From a virus: DNA of 27,925 nucleotides. The translations under genes and the position numbers were made by a program. Position 1 is the first letter of the stretch; the number at the start of each line of letters is the position of its first letter. The stretch covers positions 1-27,925 of IMG/VR virus record IMGVR_UViG_3300025630_000044. One strand, 5' to 3'. This document shows, in pieces, positions 6,220-13,038 of this stretch. The notes beneath the pieces are model-generated. The model ran no database searches. It was not told the origin of the DNA and saw only the letters and a program-made list of their open reading frames with translations.

Positions 6220-6578
6220 TATGCGTATGTCCAAACCCAAGGCCGGGGCAGGCCGTTTACATTCTCGCAATCGTCAAGATGGATAAAGCGCTTCTCATAC
6301 GGGCCGTGCTGCTTGACGCCGATCCCGACGAAGCCGAACCGGGGCGCGGCCTGGACAACCTTGAATGCACGCTCACCGGAAACAGCAATATCAACCGCAC
6401 GGCCCAACAGGTGCGGGGAATTATCTGCCCCGCCTACCCGCTTATTGTGCTCCGGGTCGCGGAATGAGGAATTGACCGGCAGCGCGAAGCCCAAGTCCTG
6501 ACGCAGCGCAATCAGCTTGTCCATGAAATCGCCATCCATGCGCTTGTCAACTTCCGAAAAATAAGGCCAATCGCTCAC
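6219..6578 (-). CDS. M15-family peptidase endolysin (D-Ala-D-Ala carboxypeptidase-like)
   Basis: 119 residues, a complete single-domain Peptidase_M15 protein. Zinc site visible: SPHLLGRAVDI with His56 and Asp63 (the SxHxxGxAxD signature) and His100 in RFIHLD; SSFRDPEHN upstream is the conserved substrate-binding segment. Members cut the peptide stems or cross-links of peptidoglycan. No signal peptide, so export depends on the holin encoded directly downstream. The ATG overlaps the preceding stop (ATGA). No muramidase or transglycosylase gene was seen elsewhere in the window, so this is the only evident wall-degrading enzyme. Confidence 0.88.
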   Translation of the reverse strand: MSDWPYFSEVDKRMDGDFMDKLIALRQDLGFALPVNSSFRDPEHNKRVGGADNSPHLLGRAVDIAVSGERAFKVVQAAPRFGFVGIGVKQHGPYEKRFIHLDDCENVNGLPRPWVWTYA

Positions 6579-6796
6579 AAGTATTCCTCCCTATATTCGC
6601 GCTCGGGAACCTCAATAAGCAGATCAAGCCCGCTGCGGCAGAGCCGCTTGACGGCATCGCGGTCAAGAAGCGTCATAGTCTTGACCTTGCCGTTAATCTT
6701 TTCGCACAACGCGAACTGGCCCTTGGAATGTTCAAAGGCCGCGAAGCAAAGGGACCGGCCCTTGATTTCAGTTACGTCGGGCATTGCGCACCGCAT
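6575..6796 (-). CDS. small hypothetical protein in the lysis cluster
   Basis: 73 residues from the ATG at 6796, with GGAT eight bases upstream; a second in-frame ATG at 6784 would give 69 residues. The sequence reads as a small alpha/beta protein: TEIKGRSLCFAAFEHSKGQF, KINGKVKTMTLLDRDAVKRL, then LLIEVPEREYREEYL. Three cysteines in the shorter version. No recognised family. It is coupled to the endolysin by an ATGA overlap and lies 15 bases after the metallophosphoesterase stop, so it is expressed with the lysis genes, but nothing shows a lysis role. Confidence 0.65.
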   Translation of the reverse strand: MRCAMPDVTEIKGRSLCFAAFEHSKGQFALCEKINGKVKTMTLLDRDAVKRLCRSGLDLLIEVPEREYREEYL

Positions 6797-6811
6797 GATG
6801 TATCCAATCCG

Positions 6812-7858
6812 TCATCGGCCATCTTTTTCCCTTATGATTTTCAGGTATTCGCAGCCGTCCTCAATGTCCTCAAACATACGGACAAACTCGACGGCGCTTT
6901 TGGCCTTCGGGCGGATAACGAACATGATGGATGCGCCGTTCTGCTGTGAATTGAACCCGTGCCGGTCGGCGTGGTCATCGATCCACTTGTAGCCCCGGAC
7001 GCGGGCAAGGTTCGCAATCGCCCCGTTGGGCATTTCCTTGCGCTTCGTCGCCCAGGTGTGGTGATGGCCAGCGACATAAATATCCGCATCCTCATCCATA
7101 TAAGCGGCGCGTTCCTGGCCGTGCAATTCGTTCCACATGGAATGGCCCTTGTGGTTATGGGCCGCGTCCCACCGGCACTCCTTCCCGTTTGGAAACACAA
7201 GACGGAACCGTGCGCGCCAGTCGATCATGGGAACAATGGACCCGTTGATAGCCCGCATATAATCGGTAAACCCGGAGCCCATTGTATCGTGGTTGCCGTC
7301 AAGCCATACGAGCCACTTGACGCCGGAATCCTTCAGGAACCATTCGGCAAGCTTCCGTTCCGTCGCCTTGGAAACGTCATTTTCCGCATAGAGCCGAACA
7401 AGACGCCCGCCCCAGTTGTCAACGGTGTCGCCTATGTTGATTCCGTAGGCCCCTGGCGTTTCGGAAATCAGCTTGCAATCGCGCCGTAACAGCGAAACAT
7501 TGCAGCCGTTTGATCCCAAATGGGGATCGCCAAAGACGCAGACCCCTATAGGAAGGTCCGACTTGACCTTGATTGGAAACCAATGCAGCGATCTGTGATG
7601 GTCCTGACGCTTCGCGAAGCGTTTTTCCATCGTGTCGAGTATGGTTTTCGCATCAACATCGTCATCAGGGAAATTGGGAAGTTCAACAACGTCATCCCGA
7701 AATGGTAAGCATCGCTCCTTGAACTCTCTCACATGACGGCGGACGGTTGATTCATTCATTCCCAACGCCTTGCCGGTCTTTGTGGCGTTCTCGTCGTGCG
7801 CGAGATAGGACTTGTATACCTCGCGCAGCTTTTCTTCTGATCGCGCTGTTGCTACCAC
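6812..7858 (-). CDS. metallophosphoesterase with N-terminal HTH-like segment
   Basis: 348 residues from a GTG at 7858, chosen because AGGGG lies eight bases upstream and the start follows the previous stop by one base. The frame stays open to 8107, but that extension has antisense-like composition and overlaps the neighbouring gene. Calcineurin-like phosphoesterase motifs: GDPHLG (110-115), GDTVDNW (143-149), GNHD (188-191), a His-rich NHKGHS (235-240) and GHHH (264-267), enough for the two-metal site. Residues about 24-46 (TKTGKALGMNESTVRRHVRE) look like a helix-turn-helix of the kind used to bind DNA. Could be a DNA or nucleotide phosphodiesterase. Its place in the lysis cluster is unexplained. 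Confidence 0.82.
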   Translation of the reverse strand: MVATARSEEKLREVYKSYLAHDENATKTGKALGMNESTVRRHVREFKERCLPFRDDVVELPNFPDDDVDAKTILDTMEKRFAKRQDHHRSLHWFPIKVKSDLPIGVCVFGDPHLGSNGCNVSLLRRDCKLISETPGAYGINIGDTVDNWGGRLVRLYAENDVSKATERKLAEWFLKDSGVKWLVWLDGNHDTMGSGFTDYMRAINGSIVPMIDWRARFRLVFPNGKECRWDAAHNHKGHSMWNELHGQERAAYMDEDADIYVAGHHHTWATKRKEMPNGAIANLARVRGYKWIDDHADRHGFNSQQNGASIMFVIRPKAKSAVEFVRMFEDIEDGCEYLKIIREKDGR

Positions 7859-7859
7859 A

Positions 7860-8252
7860 TCAAAGCCCCTGTGACTGTTTTGGGAATTTGTCGGCGAGTT
7901 TGGAGATAACAAGGACGTAGAGAAACGGGCCGCCGGGACTGTTGGGAATATGGACCTGCAACAACTGCGTCGGCTCGCCGCTATAATCCTTGTATTCCAT
8001 GATGACCGCCTTAACGACGGCACCGAAAACGGCGTTGGAAAATCGGCAATCCCCGCTTTGTATAAAGGCGCGGAGAACGCGGTCTGCGATAATTTCTGAT
8101 TGGGCATCCGCCTCCGCTATAGTCTCCGCAGCGTCACGGCTGCACCCGCCGTTTATCGGGATTTGCATCCCGGGTTGAAAGCCGCCCGCGAATACAGCCG
8201 ACGCAAAAACAAGCAGAACACCTAGAAAAGCGCCGATCAAAAAACGGCGCAT
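7860..8252 (-). CDS. secreted hypothetical protein with signal peptide
   Basis: 130 residues from the ATG at 8252 (TGATG junction). N-terminus MRRFLIGAFLGVLLVFASAV-FAGG is a classical signal peptide, with likely cleavage after AFA at about residue 22. The mature part carries two cysteines (37 and 69) that could form a disulphide in the periplasm, a helix CSRDAAETIAEADAQSEIIA and several strands. No lipobox, so it is not an Rz1-like lipoprotein. No recognised family; a periplasmic helper in lysis is possible from context only. Confidence 0.68.
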   Translation of the reverse strand: MRRFLIGAFLGVLLVFASAVFAGGFQPGMQIPINGGCSRDAAETIAEADAQSEIIADRVLRAFIQSGDCRFSNAVFGAVVKAVIMEYKDYSGEPTQLLQVHIPNSPGGPFLYVLVISKLADKFPKQSQGL

Positions 8253-8614
8253 CACACGATCCAATTCAACAAAAGAGCCTTGATGGCGTCTATCTTCATA
8301 CCCATCGCGGCAAGGAGGCCGACAGCGGCCAGGATTAAGAACCACCGGATTACCCGCCAGAAAAGTGCTGTCAAATTATCCCACATGGTCCCGTAGAACT
8401 TTTCACACCGCTTGCGGCTTTCTTCCAGGAAAGCCATGTTTTTCTGCATGGTCAGCGGGTCGGTTGCGTCCATACCAAGGCTTTTGAATGCCGCTTCAAT
8501 TGCCGTAGGGACGGCCTCTTGCGCCGCCTGACGGGCGGCCTTGTTTGCCACGCGATCAATCAATTCCCGCGTTGATCCGTCGTCTCTCCGGTTTTTCTCC
8601 CCGTGGGCCGTCAC
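8252..8614 (-). CDS. tail-anchored membrane protein, DUF6127-like
   Basis: 120 residues from the GTG at 8614, which overlaps the previous stop (GTGA) and follows GAGGGGGG; the longer frame to 8665 lies inside the neighbour. N-terminal 80 residues are helical and cytoplasmic (RVANKAARQAAQEAVPTAIE, AAFKSLGMDATDPLTMQKNM, AFLEESRKRC); one membrane helix at about 90-106 (RWFLILAAVGLLAAMG) and a short hydrophobic end. The LGxDAxDPxxMQxxMxFL pattern followed by a C-terminal TM resembles DUF6127 proteins, common in alphaproteobacterial phages beside lysis genes. Function unknown. Confidence 0.65.
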   Translation of the reverse strand: MTAHGEKNRRDDGSTRELIDRVANKAARQAAQEAVPTAIEAAFKSLGMDATDPLTMQKNMAFLEESRKRCEKFYGTMWDNLTALFWRVIRWFLILAAVGLLAAMGMKIDAIKALLLNWIV

Positions 8615-9171
8615 GCTATGCCCCCCCTCAGTGCAATGGCCGCACCGATCCACGCGGCTTCCCACCCTTCGCAGAAATGCGCGATGTAGCGAGCAATAAG
8701 ACCCGGTTTGTAATCATCCATGAAACCACCTTCCGCGATAAAGCGTTTGCGGCGGGCGTCCTCCAACGCCTCAAGGCGAAGCTGGTAACGGCGCAGCGGG
8801 ACTTGCGTAAGGTTCGCCGCAAAGCACATGGCGGTGATTAGAACAAAGTCGCCAAGGAACCGGCCTGTCGCCCAAAAGTGACCCATTGCAATCGGCAATA
8901 TCAGAACAGCGGGAAGCGACCGCCACGCCATCACGCGGTAGGACCGCCAGCCCTCGGGGTCAACTGTCCGGTCGTAGCCCCTGATGATGCACCAGAACGC
9001 GATTACGCTGACGGCGATGTTATAAAGCCCTGTCGGCGCGTCATGCCCAACCGAAATCCCCGAACCGATAATGAATACGAGCGTCCACCCCATTGCTTCG
9101 GACAGGCGGTAGCCGCGACCGTCGTAAACCCGCCAGATGATTGTGGCGATGATGATTGCCAAGTATTCCAT
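8611..9171 (-). CDS. multi-pass membrane protein of unknown function
   Basis: 186 residues; the ATG sits in a TAATG junction with the tail-protein stop. Hydrophobic segments at about 2-13, 28-41, 50-64, 85-98, 106-120 and 170-183 predict five or six membrane passes, with a charged helical loop (LRRYQLRLEALEDARRKRFI, about 126-145) between the last two. No recognised family. It heads the membrane and lysis cluster and could be an accessory holin or antiholin, or a superinfection-exclusion protein; the sequence does not decide. Confidence 0.65.
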   Translation of the reverse strand: MEYLAIIIATIIWRVYDGRGYRLSEAMGWTLVFIIGSGISVGHDAPTGLYNIAVSVIAFWCIIRGYDRTVDPEGWRSYRVMAWRSLPAVLILPIAMGHFWATGRFLGDFVLITAMCFAANLTQVPLRRYQLRLEALEDARRKRFIAEGGFMDDYKPGLIARYIAHFCEGWEAAWIGAAIALRGGIA

Positions 9172-11594
9172 TATTTTGCTCTCAACTGACCGGCCCCGGC
9201 GGGAGGTGGCTGAACGATTGCAACGCCGATATTTGTGTTGACGTTGAAAGCCGAGCTCGACGTTCGAAGCTTTACGCCGTTCGTGAGAACATCGTGCATG
9301 GTAAAGGTAAATTCGGCGGCTGAAAGGTTCGCGTATAAACCTTTATCAATCACGTTTTCTGTATCGCGGACGTTATCCGTCAAGTGCCAGTTTGTTGCGG
9401 CGTCCGCGTTTTTCTGGAGCATCCACACCGAAGCGCCACCAAAGTAAGCGACGGCACCATCCGCGTTTGAATTGCCTTCATATTGTACTTTCTTGCAAAG
9501 ATCGGTTTCCCAAAAGACCCACAAGATATGGACCTTTGTCGATTGATTGACTTCGACTTGGTTAGTTAAGTTAATAACGGTTGATGATGGGGCAACCGGC
9601 CACTTGTTTGCAGTGGTGGTGAAAGCGTTGGGTAAGTTTAAATAGCCATAACCAACGCCATACCCTTCATGGTAAACAGCGGGGTGATCTCCGTCTGTTG
9701 TCTCTTTCGACCAGCACATAAACGGCGCGCCCAAGGCTTGTAGAGCAGAGGGGATGCCGATGGTCTGACTTGCAGAGCCATTTCCGGTGTACTTCCCAAT
9801 GGCTACCCCCAGCGTTGCGTTCCATATCCACTCACAAGATATGTCCCCGTCCGTGTTCGTCTCGCTGTCCGGTAAATTGAAGGCGTACATGATATAATTG
9901 TTGCTGGTCTTGGCGACGTTAAGCGCATCCGTCCCACCACTTGTCAGCGTGACCGTTCCAGCAGATTGACCAGAAGCATAACCATTACCCGCCGATGTTG
10001 TGTATCCACCAGCCGTGTTGCTCGACCAATAGCCATTAGCGTATCCAAATAACGTATCGTACCAATGCCAGTCTCTAGCCGTGGTGCGGTTCTTAATTAT
10101 AATTGCGTTGGCATTCGTTAGCCCTGTATCTACCTCTTGCGTTCCAGTTGTAGCAATCGTTCCGGCATATGCAGTCACTGAAAAATGATCGGAAACAATC
10201 GTTTCAGATTTCGTCAGGTTCGCGGTGTTGATTGACTTCGCACCGGTCGGCGGCGAGCCGTTGCCCCACTCGCTTTCAAAAACGCGGATCGTCCATTGCG
10301 GTGTTCCGTAACCACAAGCGTTGATCGTCCAAAATCCCGTCAGGCCACTGACCGCAACGCCTTGGGAAACGAATGAACCAGTGCCGCCGGTCTGCTTATA
10401 AAACGTGACGGACCCGCCGCTAATGTGAACGCCGATAACATCGCCCGTGGTATACGTCGCACCATAGGCAGAACCTGAAACTCCACCACTTGTGAAGTTG
10501 CCGCTGTCGCTTCGATACAAAGCAACCGTGCCGCTTGTCGCGACGACTTGATTGTCGGTTCCGTCTGTCGGTACGATTGATTTATCAGCGAGGCCAAGAA
10601 ACGAAATTGATCCAATGGCGTCTACGTCAAATTCAATCCACCAATTTTCTTCAACGTCAAAATATAGGGTGCCAAGCGCACCTTCATTGTTTGACGACCC
10701 AGTATCGCCCGTCGCCGTCCTGTTCCCGTTCGTCGGTGCGCCGGGAGCAGAATAATTGATCGCGCTAAATGTAAGGCCGCTCCCCTGCTCCCCGCCTTGA
10801 TAATCTGACGCCGTGTCGATTGACTGCGTAATCGAACCGTTGTTCGTCCAATCTGAACCGTTGGTCGACTGATCTTCGCCCAAGTCCGCGCCGTTAGAAA
10901 AATCGAGATAACAGCTATTCGTGCCCGCCGCATCGACCAGCGACTTGAACGCTTTTAGTTCCGCCGTCGGCCCTGTCGAAACGAGATAGTCGGTCGGGTC
11001 CAATAGCGTATTATTCAAAAACGCAAACAGGCTCAAATACGCGCCAAGGTATTGTGAGGCAACGTGCTGGGTCCGTCCGATATTGTGGACCCCGGTGCTG
11101 TTCCAAGCTGAACTCGCGTTCAACGCCGGATCAGTTGTCGCGCTGTAAGTCGCGTCCTCGCCATTGATCCGAACTTTCATTCGGTCGGCGGCTGTCGCAT
11201 TCCCGCTATCCCAGATAAACTCAAGGATCGTGTATTGCGTATCCCGAAAGACGTTGGTGACGGTGCGCGACCCTCCGCCTTCGGCCCAAACAATCGTGTC
11301 GTTCGTCGTGTTGTAGTAACACTGACACGTTGCCGTTGACGAAAAAATCCCCTGGTAGGTGCCAAAGATATTTCGTTTCAAGACAACGATTGTGCTGTGC
11401 TTCGTTAAAGTTCCCGCACCTGCTGGCGTCCGTGAAAAGTAATCATCGACGCCATCCATAAGAGCAGAATTGGGCGTCGTGAAACCCCACGGCGCTTGCC
11501 CGCCCATGATACCCACCGGCGGCAGCATGAGCGAACACAGCCTGCGCTGCTGGTATTCAAAATCGGGATGAAGGTCGGTGATCTTGGTCGCCAT
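9171..11594 (-). CDS. large tail protein with lectin-like, SPRY-like and DUF7483-like domains
   Basis: 807 residues; ATG directly after the tail-fibre stop (TAAATG). Domains by pattern: a short helical N-terminus (1-40, probably docking to the tail); a LamG/ConA-like sandwich (about 44-236) beginning at the typical DGVDDYFSR; a SPRY-like sandwich (about 305-442; NWWIEFDVD, TGDVIGVHISGGSVTFYKQ, PQWTIRVFESEW); then a DUF7483-like region (about 465-805). This last region holds two related units, one starting near VTAYAGTIATTGTQEVDTGL and one near IGKYTGNGSASQTIGIPSAL. All of these folds bind surface glycans or build spikes, so a receptor-binding or side-fibre role is likely. Its position after the T7-type fibre suggests it attaches to or accompanies it. 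Composition is more A/T-rich than the fibre gene next door. Confidence 0.7.
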   Translation of the reverse strand: MATKITDLHPDFEYQQRRLCSLMLPPVGIMGGQAPWGFTTPNSALMDGVDDYFSRTPAGAGTLTKHSTIVVLKRNIFGTYQGIFSSTATCQCYYNTTNDTIVWAEGGGSRTVTNVFRDTQYTILEFIWDSGNATAADRMKVRINGEDATYSATTDPALNASSAWNSTGVHNIGRTQHVASQYLGAYLSLFAFLNNTLLDPTDYLVSTGPTAELKAFKSLVDAAGTNSCYLDFSNGADLGEDQSTNGSDWTNNGSITQSIDTASDYQGGEQGSGLTFSAINYSAPGAPTNGNRTATGDTGSSNNEGALGTLYFDVEENWWIEFDVDAIGSISFLGLADKSIVPTDGTDNQVVATSGTVALYRSDSGNFTSGGVSGSAYGATYTTGDVIGVHISGGSVTFYKQTGGTGSFVSQGVAVSGLTGFWTINACGYGTPQWTIRVFESEWGNGSPPTGAKSINTANLTKSETIVSDHFSVTAYAGTIATTGTQEVDTGLTNANAIIIKNRTTARDWHWYDTLFGYANGYWSSNTAGGYTTSAGNGYASGQSAGTVTLTSGGTDALNVAKTSNNYIMYAFNLPDSETNTDGDISCEWIWNATLGVAIGKYTGNGSASQTIGIPSALQALGAPFMCWSKETTDGDHPAVYHEGYGVGYGYLNLPNAFTTTANKWPVAPSSTVINLTNQVEVNQSTKVHILWVFWETDLCKKVQYEGNSNADGAVAYFGGASVWMLQKNADAATNWHLTDNVRDTENVIDKGLYANLSAAEFTFTMHDVLTNGVKLRTSSSAFNVNTNIGVAIVQPPPAGAGQLRAK

Positions 11595-13001
11595 TTACGC
11601 CACCGCCGCGTGGTCGCCAAACATGATCCAGGTGTCCGTTGCCGTCTTGAGCAAAGACACGCCGGAATACTGATTGCTGATCGCCGCCCCGCCAGCCGAC
11701 ACGCCGTTGACCGTGACGCCCGTATCGCCCGTGATTGTGACCGCGCCAGCGCCGCCAGCGATTACGTCGATCCGCGCCCCGACCGGGAACGCCACGCTCG
11801 CGTTCAGCGGGATCGTCACCGCCACCGCCGACGCATTCGTGCAAGTCACGACCTTGAAGGCGTCACCAATGACGAACGTGTAGGTCGTTCCGGTCTGCGC
11901 GTTGATGGAGCCGGTTATGTGAACCGGGTCAACCGCGCCGTCCGCGATTTGTGCGCTGTCAACGCCGCCCGTCGCCACCGAAAACGTGGTGCCCGATTGT
12001 GAGATAGTCGTGCCGTCTGCCTGGATATTGGAAGCGAAGGAAGCCAGCCAGTTGTCTGGCGTGGCATCGTCCGAGATGAAGTCGATAATCGTGCCAACAT
12101 TCGACAGGGTGTAGTTGCCGTTGACGCCGTTGATGTAGTCCGTCCCGTCGCGGGCGATGGTGATGGTGTTGTCGGCGTTTACAACTTCAAAGCGGAACAC
12201 CATACCCTCGTCGCTGCCAATGGCCGGAAGGTTGATCGTGATCGCGCCACCGCTGGCGTCCAGCTTGTAGTATTTCCGCGTGTCGGTCGTTTCCAGGTTC
12301 GTCGTGCCGGTCGTGATGTTCGTGATTGAAACCCATCCATAAGCCGCAGCTTGGGCCTGAGTTGCAAAAGATTGGGCATCAGACGCCGACGACGAGGCCG
12401 CACTCGCAGATGAAGCGGCGGCGCTTGCACTCGCAGCAGCAGCCGTTTCGCTGGCAGACGCAGCCGCCGCGCTTGCTGCTGCTAATGTCGCCTGTTCATC
12501 AGGATCGTAGGTTGAATTCTCTAGGGCTGTGGCTCCAGCATTCCATTTGAGCGCCTTCCCCGCGCTCGGATCAGGCACAGTCGTTGATGCGCCGCCGCTG
12601 TACGTGTCTGAATACTTAAACGCTTTGTCACCATCCGCCGCCGCCTCTTGAGCGATAAGCGTTAAACGATCAAGCGCATCCTCATGGCTTTCAGCCGGGA
12701 AGGGATCGTTTTCAACATAATCCGTTTCTTGGGTCTTGGTCGTGTTGCGCTTGATAAGCCATTTAACCGTGTTGGCTGGCGCTACAGCAGCGGTAACGGT
12801 TCCGGTCGTGCCAGAACCGCCGGACACCGTAAAATCGGTGCCGTTGGATTTTGTCGTCTCCGCACCCGTCGCAATAACGCGCTCAATAACGGTCAATTCG
12901 GCGCTTGTGCTAGTGCCAAAAAACGGGAAAGTCGTCGGAAAGGCGGTCGTTGAACCATCGCCCGTATAAATCACTTCTGTAGTTGTGCTAGAAATGGTCA
13001 T
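11595..13001 (-). CDS. tail fibre with T7-type N-terminal domain
   Basis: 468 residues. The first 120 residues match the T7 gp17-like attachment domain: YTGDGSTTAFPTTFPFFGTS near the start and NDPFPAESHEDALDRLTLIA at 98-117, which binds the tail tubes. Residues 171-220 are an Ala/Ser-rich collagen-like or coiled shaft (ASAAAASASETAAAA and following). The remainder is beta-rich, with repeats such as TGTTNLE...YYKLDASGGAITINLP and AVAVTIPLNASVAFPVGARI that resemble the carbohydrate-independent shaft or head domains of phage fibres. ATG follows AAGAGGAACAGGCACA. It probably trimerises and bridges the tail to the host receptor, possibly with the 807-aa protein as tip. Confidence 0.82.
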   Translation of the reverse strand: MTISSTTTEVIYTGDGSTTAFPTTFPFFGTSTSAELTVIERVIATGAETTKSNGTDFTVSGGSGTTGTVTAAVAPANTVKWLIKRNTTKTQETDYVENDPFPAESHEDALDRLTLIAQEAAADGDKAFKYSDTYSGGASTTVPDPSAGKALKWNAGATALENSTYDPDEQATLAAASAAAASASETAAAASASAAASSASAASSSASDAQSFATQAQAAAYGWVSITNITTGTTNLETTDTRKYYKLDASGGAITINLPAIGSDEGMVFRFEVVNADNTITIARDGTDYINGVNGNYTLSNVGTIIDFISDDATPDNWLASFASNIQADGTTISQSGTTFSVATGGVDSAQIADGAVDPVHITGSINAQTGTTYTFVIGDAFKVVTCTNASAVAVTIPLNASVAFPVGARIDVIAGGAGAVTITGDTGVTVNGVSAGGAAISNQYSGVSLLKTATDTWIMFGDHAAVA

Positions 13002-13038
13002 TGTGCCTGTTCCTCTTGGGCGTTTATATCATAAAAAC

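Noticed and set aside
7858-8107. N-terminal extension of the metallophosphoesterase frame
   Set aside because: Ser/Arg/Pro-rich sequence of shadow type, overlapping the signal-peptide gene in another frame; the GTG at 7858 has a ribosome site and sits next to the previous stop.
11496-12002. Long plus-strand frame opposite the tail fibre and lectin-like genes
   Set aside because: Arg/His/Asp-rich translation typical of antisense to a G/C-rich gene, no ribosome site, spans a real gene boundary.
12360-12490. Ala/Ser-codon repeats as a DNA repeat or CRISPR-like array
   Set aside because: They are degenerate coding repeats for the Ala/Ser-rich shaft of the tail fibre, with no regular spacers.
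9171-13001. Diversity-generating retroelement target, suspected because of the Bbp19-like gene and large tail proteins
   Set aside because: No reverse transcriptase, no template repeat and no C-type lectin-like variable region at the 3' end of either tail gene.
13002-13038. Promoter in the gap before the tail fibre
   Set aside because: Only an A/T-rich GTTT...AAAC imperfect repeat; no paired -35 and -10 boxes with proper spacing.
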